A stretch of 64,000 nucleotides of DNA, taken from the NCBI RefSeq assembly GCF_003364195.1, contig NZ_NXLQ01000003.1, positions 1 to 64,000 of the forward strand, in the 5' to 3' direction. Position numbers and translations under genes: made by a program. Shown one piece after another: positions 27,881 through 37,583 of this stretch; positions within the stretch are counted from its first letter, which is position 1, and every line of letters starts with the position of its first letter. The notes under the pieces are model-generated. The model made no database searches. It was not told the DNA's origin and saw only the letters and a list, made by a program, of their open reading frames with translations. Source of the DNA: Helicobacter didelphidarum. GTDB taxonomy: Bacteria; Campylobacterota; Campylobacteria; Campylobacterales; Helicobacteraceae.

Positions 27881-29137
27881 TTGCGGCGAGTTGTTGTAAC
27901 AGGTGTTGGAATGGTAAATGCACTTGGTCTAAATAAAGATATTTCGTTTGAAAGAATAGTAAAGGGAGAAAGTGGCATTAAAAGAATAGAATCTTTTGAT
28001 GTTACTGATTTCTCTGTGCAAATTGCAGGCGAAATTATGGATTTTAATCCCGAATCAGTTCTTGATCCAAGAGAAGTAAAAAAAGCACACAGATTTATTC
28101 AGCTTGGACTATTGGCAGCAAGGGAAGCTCTACAAGATAGTGTAAAGGATTCTAAAGAATCCTTTTTAAATGAAAATTTAGAAGTTTTTTCAGATGTTGG
28201 TGAGAATTTTGGAATCAGTTCAGCAGCTGGTATTGGTGGGTTAGAAAATATACAATCCAACTCAATTGCTTGTTATACAAGAGGTCCAAGAAGAGTTAGT
28301 CCATTTTTTATTCCTTCAGCACTTGTTAATATGCTTGGAGGATTTGTATCAATACAACATAAGCTCAAAGGTCCAAATCTTTCGAGTGTTACTGCTTGTG
28401 CTGCTGGCACACACGCCATTATTGAAGCTGCAAAAACAATTATGCTTGGATGTGTTGAAAAAATGCTTGTTGTTGGTGCAGAGTCTTCTATTTGTGCTGT
28501 GGGGGTTGGTGGATTTGCTGCCATGAAAGCTCTTAGTTCCTCTCATAATGACAACCCACAAAAAGCATCAAGACCATTTGATAAAAAAAGAGATGGTTTT
28601 GTTATGGGTGAAGGAGCAGGTGCGTTGGTGCTTGAAGAATATGAAAGTGCGAAGGCTCGTGGTGCAACAATTTATGGTGAGCTATGTGGATTTGGTGAAA
28701 GTAGTGATGCAAATCATATTACTACCCCTGCTCCAGAAGGAGAAGGTGCGTATCGTGCAATGAAACAAGCTTTGCAAATGGCAAACATTCGCCCTGATTA
28801 TATTAATGCACATGGAACAAGTACACATTATAATGACTTATTTGAAACACAAGCATTAAAAAAAGTCTTTAACGGTAATGTGCCTCCAGTAAGCTCAACA
28901 AAAGGACAACTTGGACATTGTCTCGGAGCCGCTGGGAGTATTGAAGCAGTAATTTCGTTGATGGCAATGAGAAGTGGTATCCTACCTCCGACCATTAATC
29001 AAGAAGAGAGCGACCAAGAATGTAATTTAGACTACATTCCAAACACCGCTCGTGAAGCAACAATCAATTGTGTTATGAGTAACTCTTTTGGTTTCGGCGG
29101 AACAAATGGTGTTGTAATATTTAAAAAGTGTAAGTAA
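27881..29137 (+). CDS. fabF: Beta-ketoacyl-ACP synthase II
   Basis: 418 residues starting at TTG 27881. GAGGAG at 27868-27873 is 7 nt upstream of that TTG, but only 1 nt from the in-frame ATG at 27875, so TTG is preferred; it also gives the classical N terminus ([15 protein letters not shown]). The catalytic Cys is in [10 protein letters not shown] near residue 170, and the two His are in [12 protein letters not shown] and [12 protein letters not shown]. It elongates acyl-ACP chains. Its TAA overlaps the accA ATG by one base. Confidence 0.95.
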   Translation: MRRVVVTGVGMVNALGLNKDISFERIVKGESGIKRIESFDVTDFSVQIAGEIMDFNPESVLDPREVKKAHRFIQLGLLAAREALQDSVKDSKESFLNENLEVFSDVGENFGISSAAGIGGLENIQSNSIACYTRGPRRVSPFFIPSALVNMLGGFVSIQHKLKGPNLSSVTACAAGTHAIIEAAKTIMLGCVEKMLVVGAESSICAVGVGGFAAMKALSSSHNDNPQKASRPFDKKRDGFVMGEGAGALVLEEYESAKARGATIYGELCGFGESSDANHITTPAPEGEGAYRAMKQALQMANIRPDYINAHGTSTHYNDLFETQALKKVFNGNVPPVSSTKGQLGHCLGAAGSIEAVISLMAMRSGILPPTINQEESDQECNLDYIPNTAREATINCVMSNSFGFGGTNGVVIFKKCK

Positions 29138-30069
29138 TGGCTACATATTTGGATTTTGAACAACGATTGAAATCGTTACAAGAAGACATTGATACGGCTT
29201 TATTGTCTAATGATGAAGTAGCAGTCGAAATTCAAAAGCAAGAATTAAAAGATGAAATTAAAAGAATTTATGCTCGTTTAAATGATTACCAGAAATTACA
29301 GCTTGCAAGACATCCTGATAGACCTTATGCACTCGATTATATTGAGCTTATTATGCAAGATTCTTATGAAATTTTTGGTGATAGGCATTTTGGTGACGAC
29401 AAAGCAATTGTATGTTATTTAGGAAAAATTGGAAATGAAAAGGTTATGGTGATCGGTGAAGAAAAAGGAAGGGGAACAAAAAATAAGATTCTAAGAAATT
29501 TCGGTATGCCACATCCCGAAGGTTATCGCAAAGCCTTGCGTGTTGCAAAGATTGCAGAAAGATTCAATATACCTATTCTTATGCTTGTTGATACTGCTGG
29601 AGCATATCCTGGACTCGGTGCAGAAGAGAGAGGGCAGAGCGAAGCTATAGCAAAAAACTTAGAGGAGTTCTCGGCACTACAAGTTCCAACAATATCAATT
29701 GTTATTGGAGAAGGTGGTAGTGGTGGTGCATTAGCTATCGGCGTTGCTGATAAACTTGCGATGATGGAATATTCTATTTTTAGTGTTATATCGCCAGAGG
29801 GTTGTGCAGCAATATTATGGAATGACCCCACAAAAATTGAAGCTGCCACAAAAGCTATGAAAATTACCCCAAATGAACTAAAAAAAGCAAACCTTATTGA
29901 TGATATTATTAAAGAACCGCGAGGTGGAGCACATAGAGATAAGGAAGCAGCCGCAAAAAGACTAAAAACATATTTTCTTGACTCATTAGAGCAAATACGA
30001 GCTACACCAGATTTTATTGCTCGTAGGTATGATAAGATTATGAGTTATGGGTCATTTAAAACAGAGTAA
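29137..30069 (+). CDS. accA: Acetyl-CoA carboxylase carboxyltransferase subunit alpha
   Basis: 310 residues, the usual length. The carboxyltransferase signatures are clear: [37 protein letters not shown] and [13 protein letters not shown]. It works with AccD to make malonyl-CoA. Translation is coupled to fabF. It is the last core gene before the accessory island. Confidence 0.96.
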   Translation: MATYLDFEQRLKSLQEDIDTALLSNDEVAVEIQKQELKDEIKRIYARLNDYQKLQLARHPDRPYALDYIELIMQDSYEIFGDRHFGDDKAIVCYLGKIGNEKVMVIGEEKGRGTKNKILRNFGMPHPEGYRKALRVAKIAERFNIPILMLVDTAGAYPGLGAEERGQSEAIAKNLEEFSALQVPTISIVIGEGGSGGALAIGVADKLAMMEYSIFSVISPEGCAAILWNDPTKIEAATKAMKITPNELKKANLIDDIIKEPRGGAHRDKEAAAKRLKTYFLDSLEQIRATPDFIARRYDKIMSYGSFKTE

Positions 30070-30369
30070 CTTTGTAATTTTTTGTTATGATTTATAGTCC
30101 CCACACCCATCCCTCCCAATAAAATATGACTTTTTCTACATAGTGCAAATAACGCATGAGCATTTTATAAAAGTGCAGTAAAATTAAAACTTAAGAGAAA
30201 CCTACAAAGCCTACTATTGTGGGGAAAGTTTTATAGAAGTATATTTACAGAGAATCTTTCATGATACAGAGATTTACAAAAAGTTACATAACTACATCTT
30301 AAACAAAAATATAGAGTATATCAAAGATTTACGATTGATTTATGGAGCATTTTAATTGAAAGGAAAACT
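30070..30369. other. Left edge of accessory island
   Basis: 300 nt between accA and the phage-like gene. It starts with an unusual C-rich pyrimidine run (about 30098-30117) and then holds a stop-free frame without a start codon (30188-30355) that may be a gene remnant. Confidence 0.5.
30188..30355 (+). pseudogene. Possible remnant ORF, no start codon
   Basis: The frame is open from 30188 to the TAA ending at 30355 and encodes a protein-like sequence (GESFIEVYLQRIFHDTEIYK, then a tail ending LRLIYGAF). It lacks an ATG, GTG or TTG start and a RBS. It ends 14 nt before the phage-like gene. It may be the 3' part of a gene lost when the island formed. Support is weak. Confidence 0.3.
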
Positions 30370-31737
30370 ATGGGCGTAGTATTCGAGCAACAAATGGAAA
30401 ACATTAACAAGGCTTTAGAGAAAATACGACAAATGCAACCAGAAGCGAGTAAGCTTCAAAAGTCTTTAGCAAAAGTGCGTATGAATCCTATGAACGCAAG
30501 TATCGAAGTAGCTAAAAAAGGCTTAAAAACACTTTTGACACTCTTAGACGCAGTGTATAACAAAACAAAAATGATAGTCTTTGCGGGTTTAGCCGCAGTC
30601 GCAGGATTAGGCATGTGGGGGAGTAAAGAGAATGAGAAAAAACAGGCTAGTAAAGATTTAGGTTATAAGAATGCGGCTGAAGCTCACGCTATGCAATCCA
30701 CAGGGAAAATCATGGGGCGAGGCGACCAATTTTACGAAGCAGGAGGCAAACTCAATCAATCTGTTTATGATTTAGAGGGGAAAGACGAACATTTTGTAAA
30801 TTTAGGCTTAGATAGGCAAAGTATGCAGAACTTAAGCACTATGGAGAAAATAGCAAAGACTATAGAAGCTATACAAAAACAAAAAGCTTTCCAACAAGGC
30901 GGAGCTTTATACACACAAGCAGAACAAAGCTTACAAGAAATAGCGGGTATGTCAGTGCAACAAGCTATGAGTATTAACCTAAGAGAATTTAGAGGAAATT
31001 TTAATGACCAATATTCTAGTGCAAAAGACGCAGGGTTAGACAAAATGGCTAACATGGGGAGCAAGTGGGAGCGAATGTTAGCAAGTTTCCAAATATTTGC
31101 TACAAAAATAGCAAGTTCTCTTAGCAGTGGTTTTGGCACTTTGTTTGATAGTATAAGCAAAGGGTTAAAAGGATTGATGAATGATAAAGGATTCAAAGAC
31201 TTTTTAAAAAGCTTGAATGATATGTTTTCTAATTTTGCGGATGGGGCAAGTGATAAGATAGGAGATTTTATAGCAGATATACCTAATTTAATGCGTTCCT
31301 TGCAAAATTTCTTTTTAACGATAAGTAATTTTATACAAGATTTAAGCACATGGAAATTGATTGGGTGGGAGGATAAAAATAATCACGATAAAATCCATCG
31401 TAATATTGAATTAAATAAAAAAACAATAAGAGATAATCAAGTGCAAAACTTTCTTCATAATGCTAAAAGACAATATGAGAAAGGTATTAAATTTGAATAC
31501 AATGAGGCTTACGATATTATGAGAAATAGCCAGAGAAGAATGGCATTAGAAAAAGAATTAAATGTAACTAGGCAAGACTTAGAAAAAGCGGTTACACAAG
31601 GCATAAGTCTTAGAGAGGTTGTAAGACAGAAAAAAGAAGTGCAACAAAAGCAAAAAGTTGAAGTAGATGTTAAAGTTAATGTTGATAGCCCTTATAATAC
31701 TATGGTAATGACAAAAAGTAAGCAAAAGATTTACTAA
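30370..31737 (+). CDS. Phage tail tape-measure-like protein
   Basis: 455 residues, rich in Lys, Gln and Ala, mostly predicted helical. A short hydrophobic stretch (MIVFAGLAAVAGLGMWG, about residues 68-84) is followed by amphipathic helices (ASFQIFATKIASSLSSGFGTLFD and FLKSLNDMFSNFADGASDKIG). This layout, with Lys/Gln-rich helical ends, resembles tail tape-measure or minor structural proteins of phages. There are no other recognisable phage structural genes next to it, so it is a fragment of a prophage or a domesticated gene. The RBS AAAGGAAA precedes the ATG. The identification is by composition and architecture only. Confidence 0.5.
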   Translation: MGVVFEQQMENINKALEKIRQMQPEASKLQKSLAKVRMNPMNASIEVAKKGLKTLLTLLDAVYNKTKMIVFAGLAAVAGLGMWGSKENEKKQASKDLGYKNAAEAHAMQSTGKIMGRGDQFYEAGGKLNQSVYDLEGKDEHFVNLGLDRQSMQNLSTMEKIAKTIEAIQKQKAFQQGGALYTQAEQSLQEIAGMSVQQAMSINLREFRGNFNDQYSSAKDAGLDKMANMGSKWERMLASFQIFATKIASSLSSGFGTLFDSISKGLKGLMNDKGFKDFLKSLNDMFSNFADGASDKIGDFIADIPNLMRSLQNFFLTISNFIQDLSTWKLIGWEDKNNHDKIHRNIELNKKTIRDNQVQNFLHNAKRQYEKGIKFEYNEAYDIMRNSQRRMALEKELNVTRQDLEKAVTQGISLREVVRQKKEVQQKQKVEVDVKVNVDSPYNTMVMTKSKQKIY

Positions 31738-32279
31738 TTTCTTTGATTTTCTGCCTCTGGCTCACTATCCTTACTCAAACATTTATCAAACTCCTTTTCA
31801 TTTTTAGCCTCAGCCACACAATCCATAGAATCACCACCATGACCAAATCCAACACGAAAAGTAAGATAAACAGATGAAAATCTTGCTAGATTAAAAAGTG
31901 AAGTTCCTTGTATAAATTTATCTTCCATATCAAAAAACTCTAATCCAGCATTATCAATTACTGCTAAATCATTACCATTTAATTTTGAACCATAAAACAA
32001 CGCATAAGTTTCATATTTTTTGATATTGTTATATGAAGTATCATTATAAAGCGATTCTGTGTCTTTTCCATATTTTTTTTCTAAATCTTGTTTGACTTTT
32101 TCAGCACTAAGCATGAATTTAAAGCCATTACATAAATTATCACTTTGCTTTTTAGCTTTTATGCAATTATCTTGATACCAAGTTATCGTTTTTGCTCTCT
32201 CTTTGTCTAAATTTATTTTTGCAAACAGAAAATTACAACCCAAGCACAATGCAATAAAAACTACTTTTGAATAAAACAT
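31734..32279 (-). CDS. Exported protein of unknown function (island gene)
   Basis: 181 residues with a signal peptide of about 20 residues (ending NFLFAKINL). Four cysteines lie in the mature part (two near residues 39-50, two near 154 and 167), compatible with two disulfides. I recognise no domain. The 3' end overlaps that of the convergent phage-like gene by 4 nt. A minus-strand TATAAA/TATACT box lies 15-30 nt upstream of the start. An A8 tract is present in the codons for EKKYGK. Confidence 0.6.
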   Translation of the reverse strand: MFYSKVVFIALCLGCNFLFAKINLDKERAKTITWYQDNCIKAKKQSDNLCNGFKFMLSAEKVKQDLEKKYGKDTESLYNDTSYNNIKKYETYALFYGSKLNGNDLAVIDNAGLEFFDMEDKFIQGTSLFNLARFSSVYLTFRVGFGHGGDSMDCVAEAKNEKEFDKCLSKDSEPEAENQRN

Positions 32280-32312
32280 AACAAACCTTTATAAATTTAT
32301 AGTATAATTTCA

Positions 32313-32355
32313 GCAGGGTAAGAAACGCCCTCATATATCTTGCTAGTGATATATG
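32313..32355. other. Two adjacent hairpins in the spacer of two island genes
   Basis: AGGG/CCCT around a 9-nt loop, then CATATATC (32332-32339) with its complement at 32348-32355 around an 8-nt loop. A TATAAT box lies just to the left at about 32303-32308 on the plus strand. These could be a terminator region for the small gene at 32371-32610, or the start of an antisense RNA. Confidence 0.35.
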
Positions 32356-32370
32356 TTTAGCACACACACT

Positions 32371-32610
32371 TTATTTACTCGAGGTATCATGCTGAGGCAA
32401 TTTACCTCCGCTTTCTTTCCATTCTAAGAAATCAATAAACATATTTAAAGCATTTTCAGCAATTACTATGCGTTTTAAACCTCTGCGTTGGCAAAACGCA
32501 TTTACCCTTGCGTTTGTGCCTCTTGTGATTATCATCGTGGCATTCATTCTTTCGTCTTTTGGGGGGATTGTCGTGTATTCATCTGTTACACTTGATAAGA
32601 AATTCTGCAT
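32371..32610 (-). CDS. Small ribbon-helix-helix-like protein
   Basis: 79 residues. The middle has the pattern of a ribbon-helix-helix DNA-binding protein: a short strand (TMIITRGTN), a first helix (RVNAFCQRRGL) and a second helix (IVIAENALNMFIDFLEW). Such proteins serve as autoregulators of plasmid, phage or toxin-antitoxin units. No toxin gene is adjacent. The fold assignment comes from pattern matching by eye. Confidence 0.5.
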   Translation of the reverse strand: MQNFLSSVTDEYTTIPPKDERMNATMIITRGTNARVNAFCQRRGLKRIVIAENALNMFIDFLEWKESGGKLPQHDTSSK

Positions 32611-32767
32611 TATGTCATAATATTTTTACACTTTTTAGATATTACAAAATCTTGTGAACACATTTATATTAAGAATTGAATAAAATCTATTAGAGAAATT
32701 TATTATTTCTAGCTTATCTAAAAACTTTTCTATCTAGCATCGAGACAACAAAATTCTAACATATTAT

Positions 32768-32821
32768 TTTTACATATTTTTTACATGAATAGGGAGAACT
32801 TTTTACATCCTTTCTTTACAC
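32768..32821 (+). promoter_or_regulatory. Direct repeats of TTTTACAT upstream of pstA
   Basis: TTTTACAT at 32768-32775, 32779-32786 and 32801-32808, with a variant CTTTACAC at 32814-32821. The first two are 11 bp apart and the third 22 bp further, the spacing of Pho-box type direct repeats, though the sequence differs from published Pho boxes. They may be the site of a phosphate-responsive regulator. Confidence 0.4.
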
Positions 32822-32893
32822 TTACCATTAAGTAAAGTCTAAATATATCGCAAAAAGAATTGCATATTTTTAAAGATTTATTAAAGGATATTT

Positions 32894-33712
32894 ATGAAAA
32901 AAGACTTGCTTTCCTTAGTCTTGTCTCTCTCTTTAAGATTTTCTATTTTTAGCACACTCGGAATCTTTATTCTATTAATTGGTTTTATCTTTTTTAAAGG
33001 AATACAATATCTTACCCCAAGCCTTTTCGCATGGGAATATACAAGCCAAAATGTCTCCATGATGCCAGCAGTTATTAATACAATTAATATGGTATTTCTT
33101 TCCCTTATAATTGCTATGCCAATTGGAATCTTTGGTGCAATTTTCCTTACAGAGTATAGCAACAAAAAAAGCAGAATCATTGCTCTTATAGCAATCGCTG
33201 CTGAAACGCTTGTTGGTATTCCTAGCATTGTATATGGATTGTTTGGATATTTGGCTTTCGTTATTTACTTTGGTTTTAAAACAAGTTTTCTAGCAGGCAG
33301 TCTTACTCTTTCTATTATGATTCTCCCACTCATTTTACGCAGTTCTCAAGAAGCACTCAAGTCTATACCAATGAGTTATCGTGAAGCAAGTTTTGCTCTT
33401 GGTGCAGGGAAACTCCGCACAATCTTTTCTGTTGTATTACCTGCTGCTGCATCGGGGATACTTGCGGGTGTGATTTTAAGTATTGGCAAAATTGTTGGGG
33501 AATCTGCTGCCCTTTTATATACATCTGGTGCAGTAGCAAAAGTCGCTGGATTAATGGATTCTGGACGAACATTGAGTGTGCATATGTATGCTATATCAAG
33601 CGAGGGATTACATATTAATGAGGCTTATAGCACCGCAATGGTGCTTATTGTGCTTGTACTAGGTATCAATATCGCCTCAAATTTCATCGCCAACAAACTC
33701 ATTAAGGAATAA
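32894..33712 (+). CDS. pstA: Phosphate ABC transporter permease PstA
   Basis: 272 residues with six hydrophobic segments and the binding-protein-dependent permease (EAA) motif [22 protein letters not shown] near residue 160. It forms the inner-membrane channel for phosphate together with PstC. AAAGGA precedes the ATG. pstB follows after 2 nt. pstS and pstC, normally upstream, are replaced here by the accessory island. Confidence 0.92.
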   Translation: MKKDLLSLVLSLSLRFSIFSTLGIFILLIGFIFFKGIQYLTPSLFAWEYTSQNVSMMPAVINTINMVFLSLIIAMPIGIFGAIFLTEYSNKKSRIIALIAIAAETLVGIPSIVYGLFGYLAFVIYFGFKTSFLAGSLTLSIMILPLILRSSQEALKSIPMSYREASFALGAGKLRTIFSVVLPAAASGILAGVILSIGKIVGESAALLYTSGAVAKVAGLMDSGRTLSVHMYAISSEGLHINEAYSTAMVLIVLVLGINIASNFIANKLIKE

Positions 33713-33714
33713 TT

Positions 33715-34473
33715 ATGGATAGAAAGTATTGTTTTAACATTAAAGATATGAATCTCTTTTATGGTGGATTTCATGCACTCAAAAATATTAATATGCAGAT
33801 TGAAAAAGGGGAAGTAACAGCTTTTATAGGACCTAGTGGTTGTGGTAAAAGCACTTTTATTAAAAGTCTTAATCGCATGAATGACCTTATTGAGAATTGT
33901 ATTATCAAAGGAAAAATTTTATTCTTTGGAGAAAATATTTATAAAAAATATGATGTCAATTTATTACGAAAGAAAGTTGGTATGGTATTTCAGAAACCAA
34001 ATCCATTCCCAATGAGTATTTATGATAATATTGTTTTTGGGCCAAAAACACATGGTATCAAAAACAAAGAAAGACTAGATTGTATTGTGGAAGAGTCGTT
34101 AAAAGATGTTGGATTGTGGAAAGATTTAAAAGATAGGTTAAAACAATCGGCATTGGCATTAAGTGGGGGGCAACAACAAAGACTCTGTATTGCACGAACA
34201 ATCGCAGTCAATCCAGAAGTGATTCTCATGGACGAACCAACAAGCGCACTAGATCCAATATCAACACTTAAAATAGAAGAACTTATTGCAAAACTTAAAA
34301 AAGAATATACGATTATTATTGTTACACATAATATGCAACAAGCAAATAGAATCTCTGATAGAACAGCATTTTTTTTACTTGGAGAGATGATAGAGCTTGA
34401 TAACACGCAAAAAATCTTTAATAACCCAAAAAATAAAAAAACAAAAGACTATATAGAGGGAAAATTTGGATAA
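33715..34473 (+). CDS. pstB: Phosphate ABC transporter ATP-binding protein PstB
   Basis: 252 residues. Walker A is GPSGCGKST near residue 40; the Q-loop is [15 protein letters not shown]; the signature is [13 protein letters not shown] near 148; Walker B is [13 protein letters not shown]; the H-loop is VTHNM. It energises phosphate uptake through PstCA. It is coupled to pstA. No phoU is visible downstream; the next gene is 398 nt away. Confidence 0.95.
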   Translation: MDRKYCFNIKDMNLFYGGFHALKNINMQIEKGEVTAFIGPSGCGKSTFIKSLNRMNDLIENCIIKGKILFFGENIYKKYDVNLLRKKVGMVFQKPNPFPMSIYDNIVFGPKTHGIKNKERLDCIVEESLKDVGLWKDLKDRLKQSALALSGGQQQRLCIARTIAVNPEVILMDEPTSALDPISTLKIEELIAKLKKEYTIIIVTHNMQQANRISDRTAFFLLGEMIELDNTQKIFNNPKNKKTKDYIEGKFG

Positions 34474-34871
34474 ATTTCTACATTATATTTTATAAATAGA
34501 ATCTCATTAAATCCAAAATCAGGAATGTATTAAATATTAATAGCGATAGACAAAGATAAGTATAAAAATGTAAATTCATTCTCAGAAGAAGACTATACAT
34601 TATTATTCATTGCTTTTACACAACTAATGATTTTTTACTTTTCTTGTTTTGATATAAAAGATTTTCTTTTTTAATTGTTGCAATATGTGGCACATTTTAT
34701 TCTTACTTTTTGCATTGCATATATTTTCTATAAATCTCTATTCTTTTGAAATTTTAATTTATAAAATTGATAAATATGTTTAGTAACATTAATAAAATTA
34801 TCTTAGAATTCCTTTATTAATATTACTAATTAAAATATAGTAATATTTGATATTTTTAAAGGTCATTTATT
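34474..34871. other. Intergenic region upstream of the TonB-dependent receptor
   Basis: 398 nt of AT-rich DNA. The only notable element is a 9-bp inverted repeat near the right end, described separately. No gene is supported. Confidence 0.5.
34819..34847. promoter_or_regulatory. Palindrome matching the Helicobacter NikR operator consensus
   Basis: AATATTACT at 34819-34827 and its exact complement AGTAATATT at 34839-34847 flank an 11-nt centre. Written as half-sites this is TATTA-N15-TAATA (34821-34845), which fits the published H. pylori/H. mustelae consensus TRWYA-N15-TRWYA. It lies about 25 nt upstream of the receptor start, where a repressor would block transcription. The AT-rich surroundings make chance matches to the consensus alone likely; the longer perfect symmetry is the stronger argument. 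Confidence 0.45.
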
Positions 34872-37311
34872 ATGCGTTTTTTCATTTCTTGCCTCTTTGG
34901 ATTTTTTTGCATTATACATGCAAAAGATTCCTCAGTAAATCTAAAGAATACATATAATCCACACAATAAGATAATTTACTCTGTTTTCCATTTACCACAA
35001 AAAACAATAGTTGGATACCATAACGAAAAACAACCAAAATTTTTTACTTGTTGCACAATCAGAATCTCGTGATATTATTACTGGAGATTCTCAACAAGAT
35101 AAAAAAGAGTCCTCAGTAAAGATTCAACAAAATCACTATCAGCTTAAAGGAGTTGTCGCTACAGGTTCTACCTTGCAAAGTGATGTTACAAAAATTCCGG
35201 GAAATATGAGTGTAGTAGATTCTAAGAGTATCATGACAATGCCAAACACTAAGATTACTGATACAATCAAACGATTACCAGGAGTGCGTATCGATAATGA
35301 TGTGAGTTTTAATCCACGTCCAAAGGTAAAAATACGCGGAATCAATTATGGTACATTACTTATGCTTGATGGTGTGATTCTAAGTGATTTAGAAGGTGAA
35401 TCTAGAATCTTAAATCAAATTTCACTCTATGATGTAGAACGTGTAGAGGTCGCTAGAGGGAGCTTTGCTAGTCTCTATGGCACGGGAGCAATAGGAGGTG
35501 TAGTCAATTTTATTACCTCCATGCCAAATAAATTTGAAACAACCTTTATCACAGGATATGGTAATGAGCTAGTAAAAGGACAAGGAGATCAAAATACTTT
35601 TAAAATCTATGGGAGCATTGGAAGTGCTTTTTTTGATAAACGATTTAAAGTAAAACTAAGTGCGGGATATACACGTGGTGATATGGAGGCTGGCTTTCCT
35701 ACATATTTTGCAAATGGGGATAATACCGCACAAAATAGTGGATTGAGCGGATATTATGTTGATAATGCTGGACAAACTATTATTGGGACAGGTGGGAGAC
35801 GAAAATTACAAACCTATGATATTCGCCTAAAAACAAGTTATGATATAAGTGAAAACGATACAATCTCTGCTATGTTAAGTTTCTCAAATCATTATTATCG
35901 TTTTAGTGGATATACAAGCTTCTTAAAAGATTCTCAAGGCAATCCAACCGATTTAATTTGTCTTACAGATAAACCATATAAAAACTATTTTATAGGTTCT
36001 GGGCTTGGTGGCATTGGTAGTTATTCGCATTTGCTTGGAAATCTTAACTATATTCATGATTTTGAAGATTCTACACTTAAAATTGCCTTTTCAACAATGA
36101 ATCTTTTTAGCTGGTGGCAAGACGCTGATAGAGATAATGCTAACAATCCCGGAACAATCAATGGTGGTGCAGGGAAAACACAGGATACAAACTCAAGTAG
36201 TAATTACTTAGACATTATATATCAAGACAATCACTTTGATAATCATCGTGTCTCTGCAGCATTACAATTTCGTTATTATAAATATGCACAAGATCAACGC
36301 TATATGACAAATTGGCTTGATAAAAATACACGCACAGATTCTTATCGTAACTTTGGCAATGACGCCCTTGTGGCTTCAGCATATATTAATGTAGATTCAC
36401 AATGGCTTGATAGTCTTAGCACCAACATTGGATTGCGTTATGATTTTTGGCAAAATTTTAATGGGTATTTTTATAATCAAGAAGCATTATCACAAAATAC
36501 TACAAATGAGGAAAACCGCTTATCTGTTTTTAGTCCAAAGTTTGGTATAAACTATAAACCACTTTCAACCAATACACAGAATTTAATTTTTAAAGCAAGT
36601 ATTGGCACGGGCTTTCGCATGCCAACAATGAGAGATAAATATCAATTTACACATGCTAGCAACTATTGGGATATTAACCCCAATCTTAAACATGAGAGTG
36701 CATTAAGTTTTGATATAGGAACAGAATATACACTAGATTCAAAAATATTGCAAGGGCAATTTACAACAAGTCTTTATTATTTCCAAATTGAGTTAAGGGA
36801 TATGATTTATCGTGAAGGCAGTGGCGATGAAAATAATCCATGGAAATTTATCAACGCAGGGAGAGGTAGGATTTTAGGGATTGAGTATGCTTTTAGTATT
36901 CCATTGTTTCTTGAGGGTTTAACACTTGATGGTAACTATACATTAACGCGTGCAATTGTCCTCAAAAATCCTACAAAACCCACAACAGAAGGTAAGCAGA
37001 TTCCAGCAACACCATTGCACAGCTTTAACCTCTCGCTTAATTTCATGTCTCATGCTCCAAGCGGATTCTATAGTTCATTGTGGGCTTTCTATGTTCCAGC
37101 ATTTTATAATAATGATTTAAATTCAACTCCGCTTAGAAATACTTATGGATATTATGAAGATCAATTTAGCCTTAATCTTAAAATAGGTTATCGCTTTCAT
37201 AATGGGCTTGATATTTCAGTAAGCTTTTATAATATGACAAACTATCGTTATTATGATTTCTACCAAGTTGCAGGGGTAAGTGCTTACGCACAACTGGGGT
37301 ATAAGTTTTAA
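34872..37311 (+). CDS. TonB-dependent outer-membrane receptor, frameshifted after the signal peptide
   Basis: The signal peptide (MRFFISCLFGFFCIIHAKDS) starts at the ATG 34872, but that frame stops at 35072. The rest reads in the next frame up to 37311. Removing one T from the T6 run at 35040-35045 joins the two frames (PKF-LLVAQSES) and gives about 812 residues. The plug domain is clear (VVATGSTLQSDVTKIPGNMS, KRLPGVRIDN, VEVARGSFASLYGTGAIGG), and the barrel ends with the aromatic signature AQLGYKF. A TTG start at 35011 would make a product without a signal peptide, which would not reach the outer membrane. So the gene is off in this sequence: phase variation, a pseudogene or a sequencing error. 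The ligand is unknown; nickel is suggested only by the upstream palindrome. Confidence 0.8.
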
Positions 37312-37583
37312 TTTTCTTTCTTATTGGAATAGATTGTTAATGTAAAGAGAATCTTCTATGTATTAAAGAATATTATGCAATTTATAAAGTTAGTCTAAAG
37401 AATGCAAATCGCATAGGGGAGAAAATATAAAAAACAAATGTTATAATATTATGCAAGGTAATTTTAAGAAAAAATATTGTGGAATTTAGGGAATGTATTT
37501 TTTGTTTTTGCACAATTCACAAGCACTACAAGAATTTGTGTTAGAAAGTCTCTTGTATTTAAAGTAGTTCCGAAGGAGGACAC

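Noticed and set aside
32768-32821. Campylobacter PhosR box upstream of pstA
   Set aside because: The TTTTACAT repeats do not match the GTTTC-type repeats known for that regulator; only the spacing is similar.
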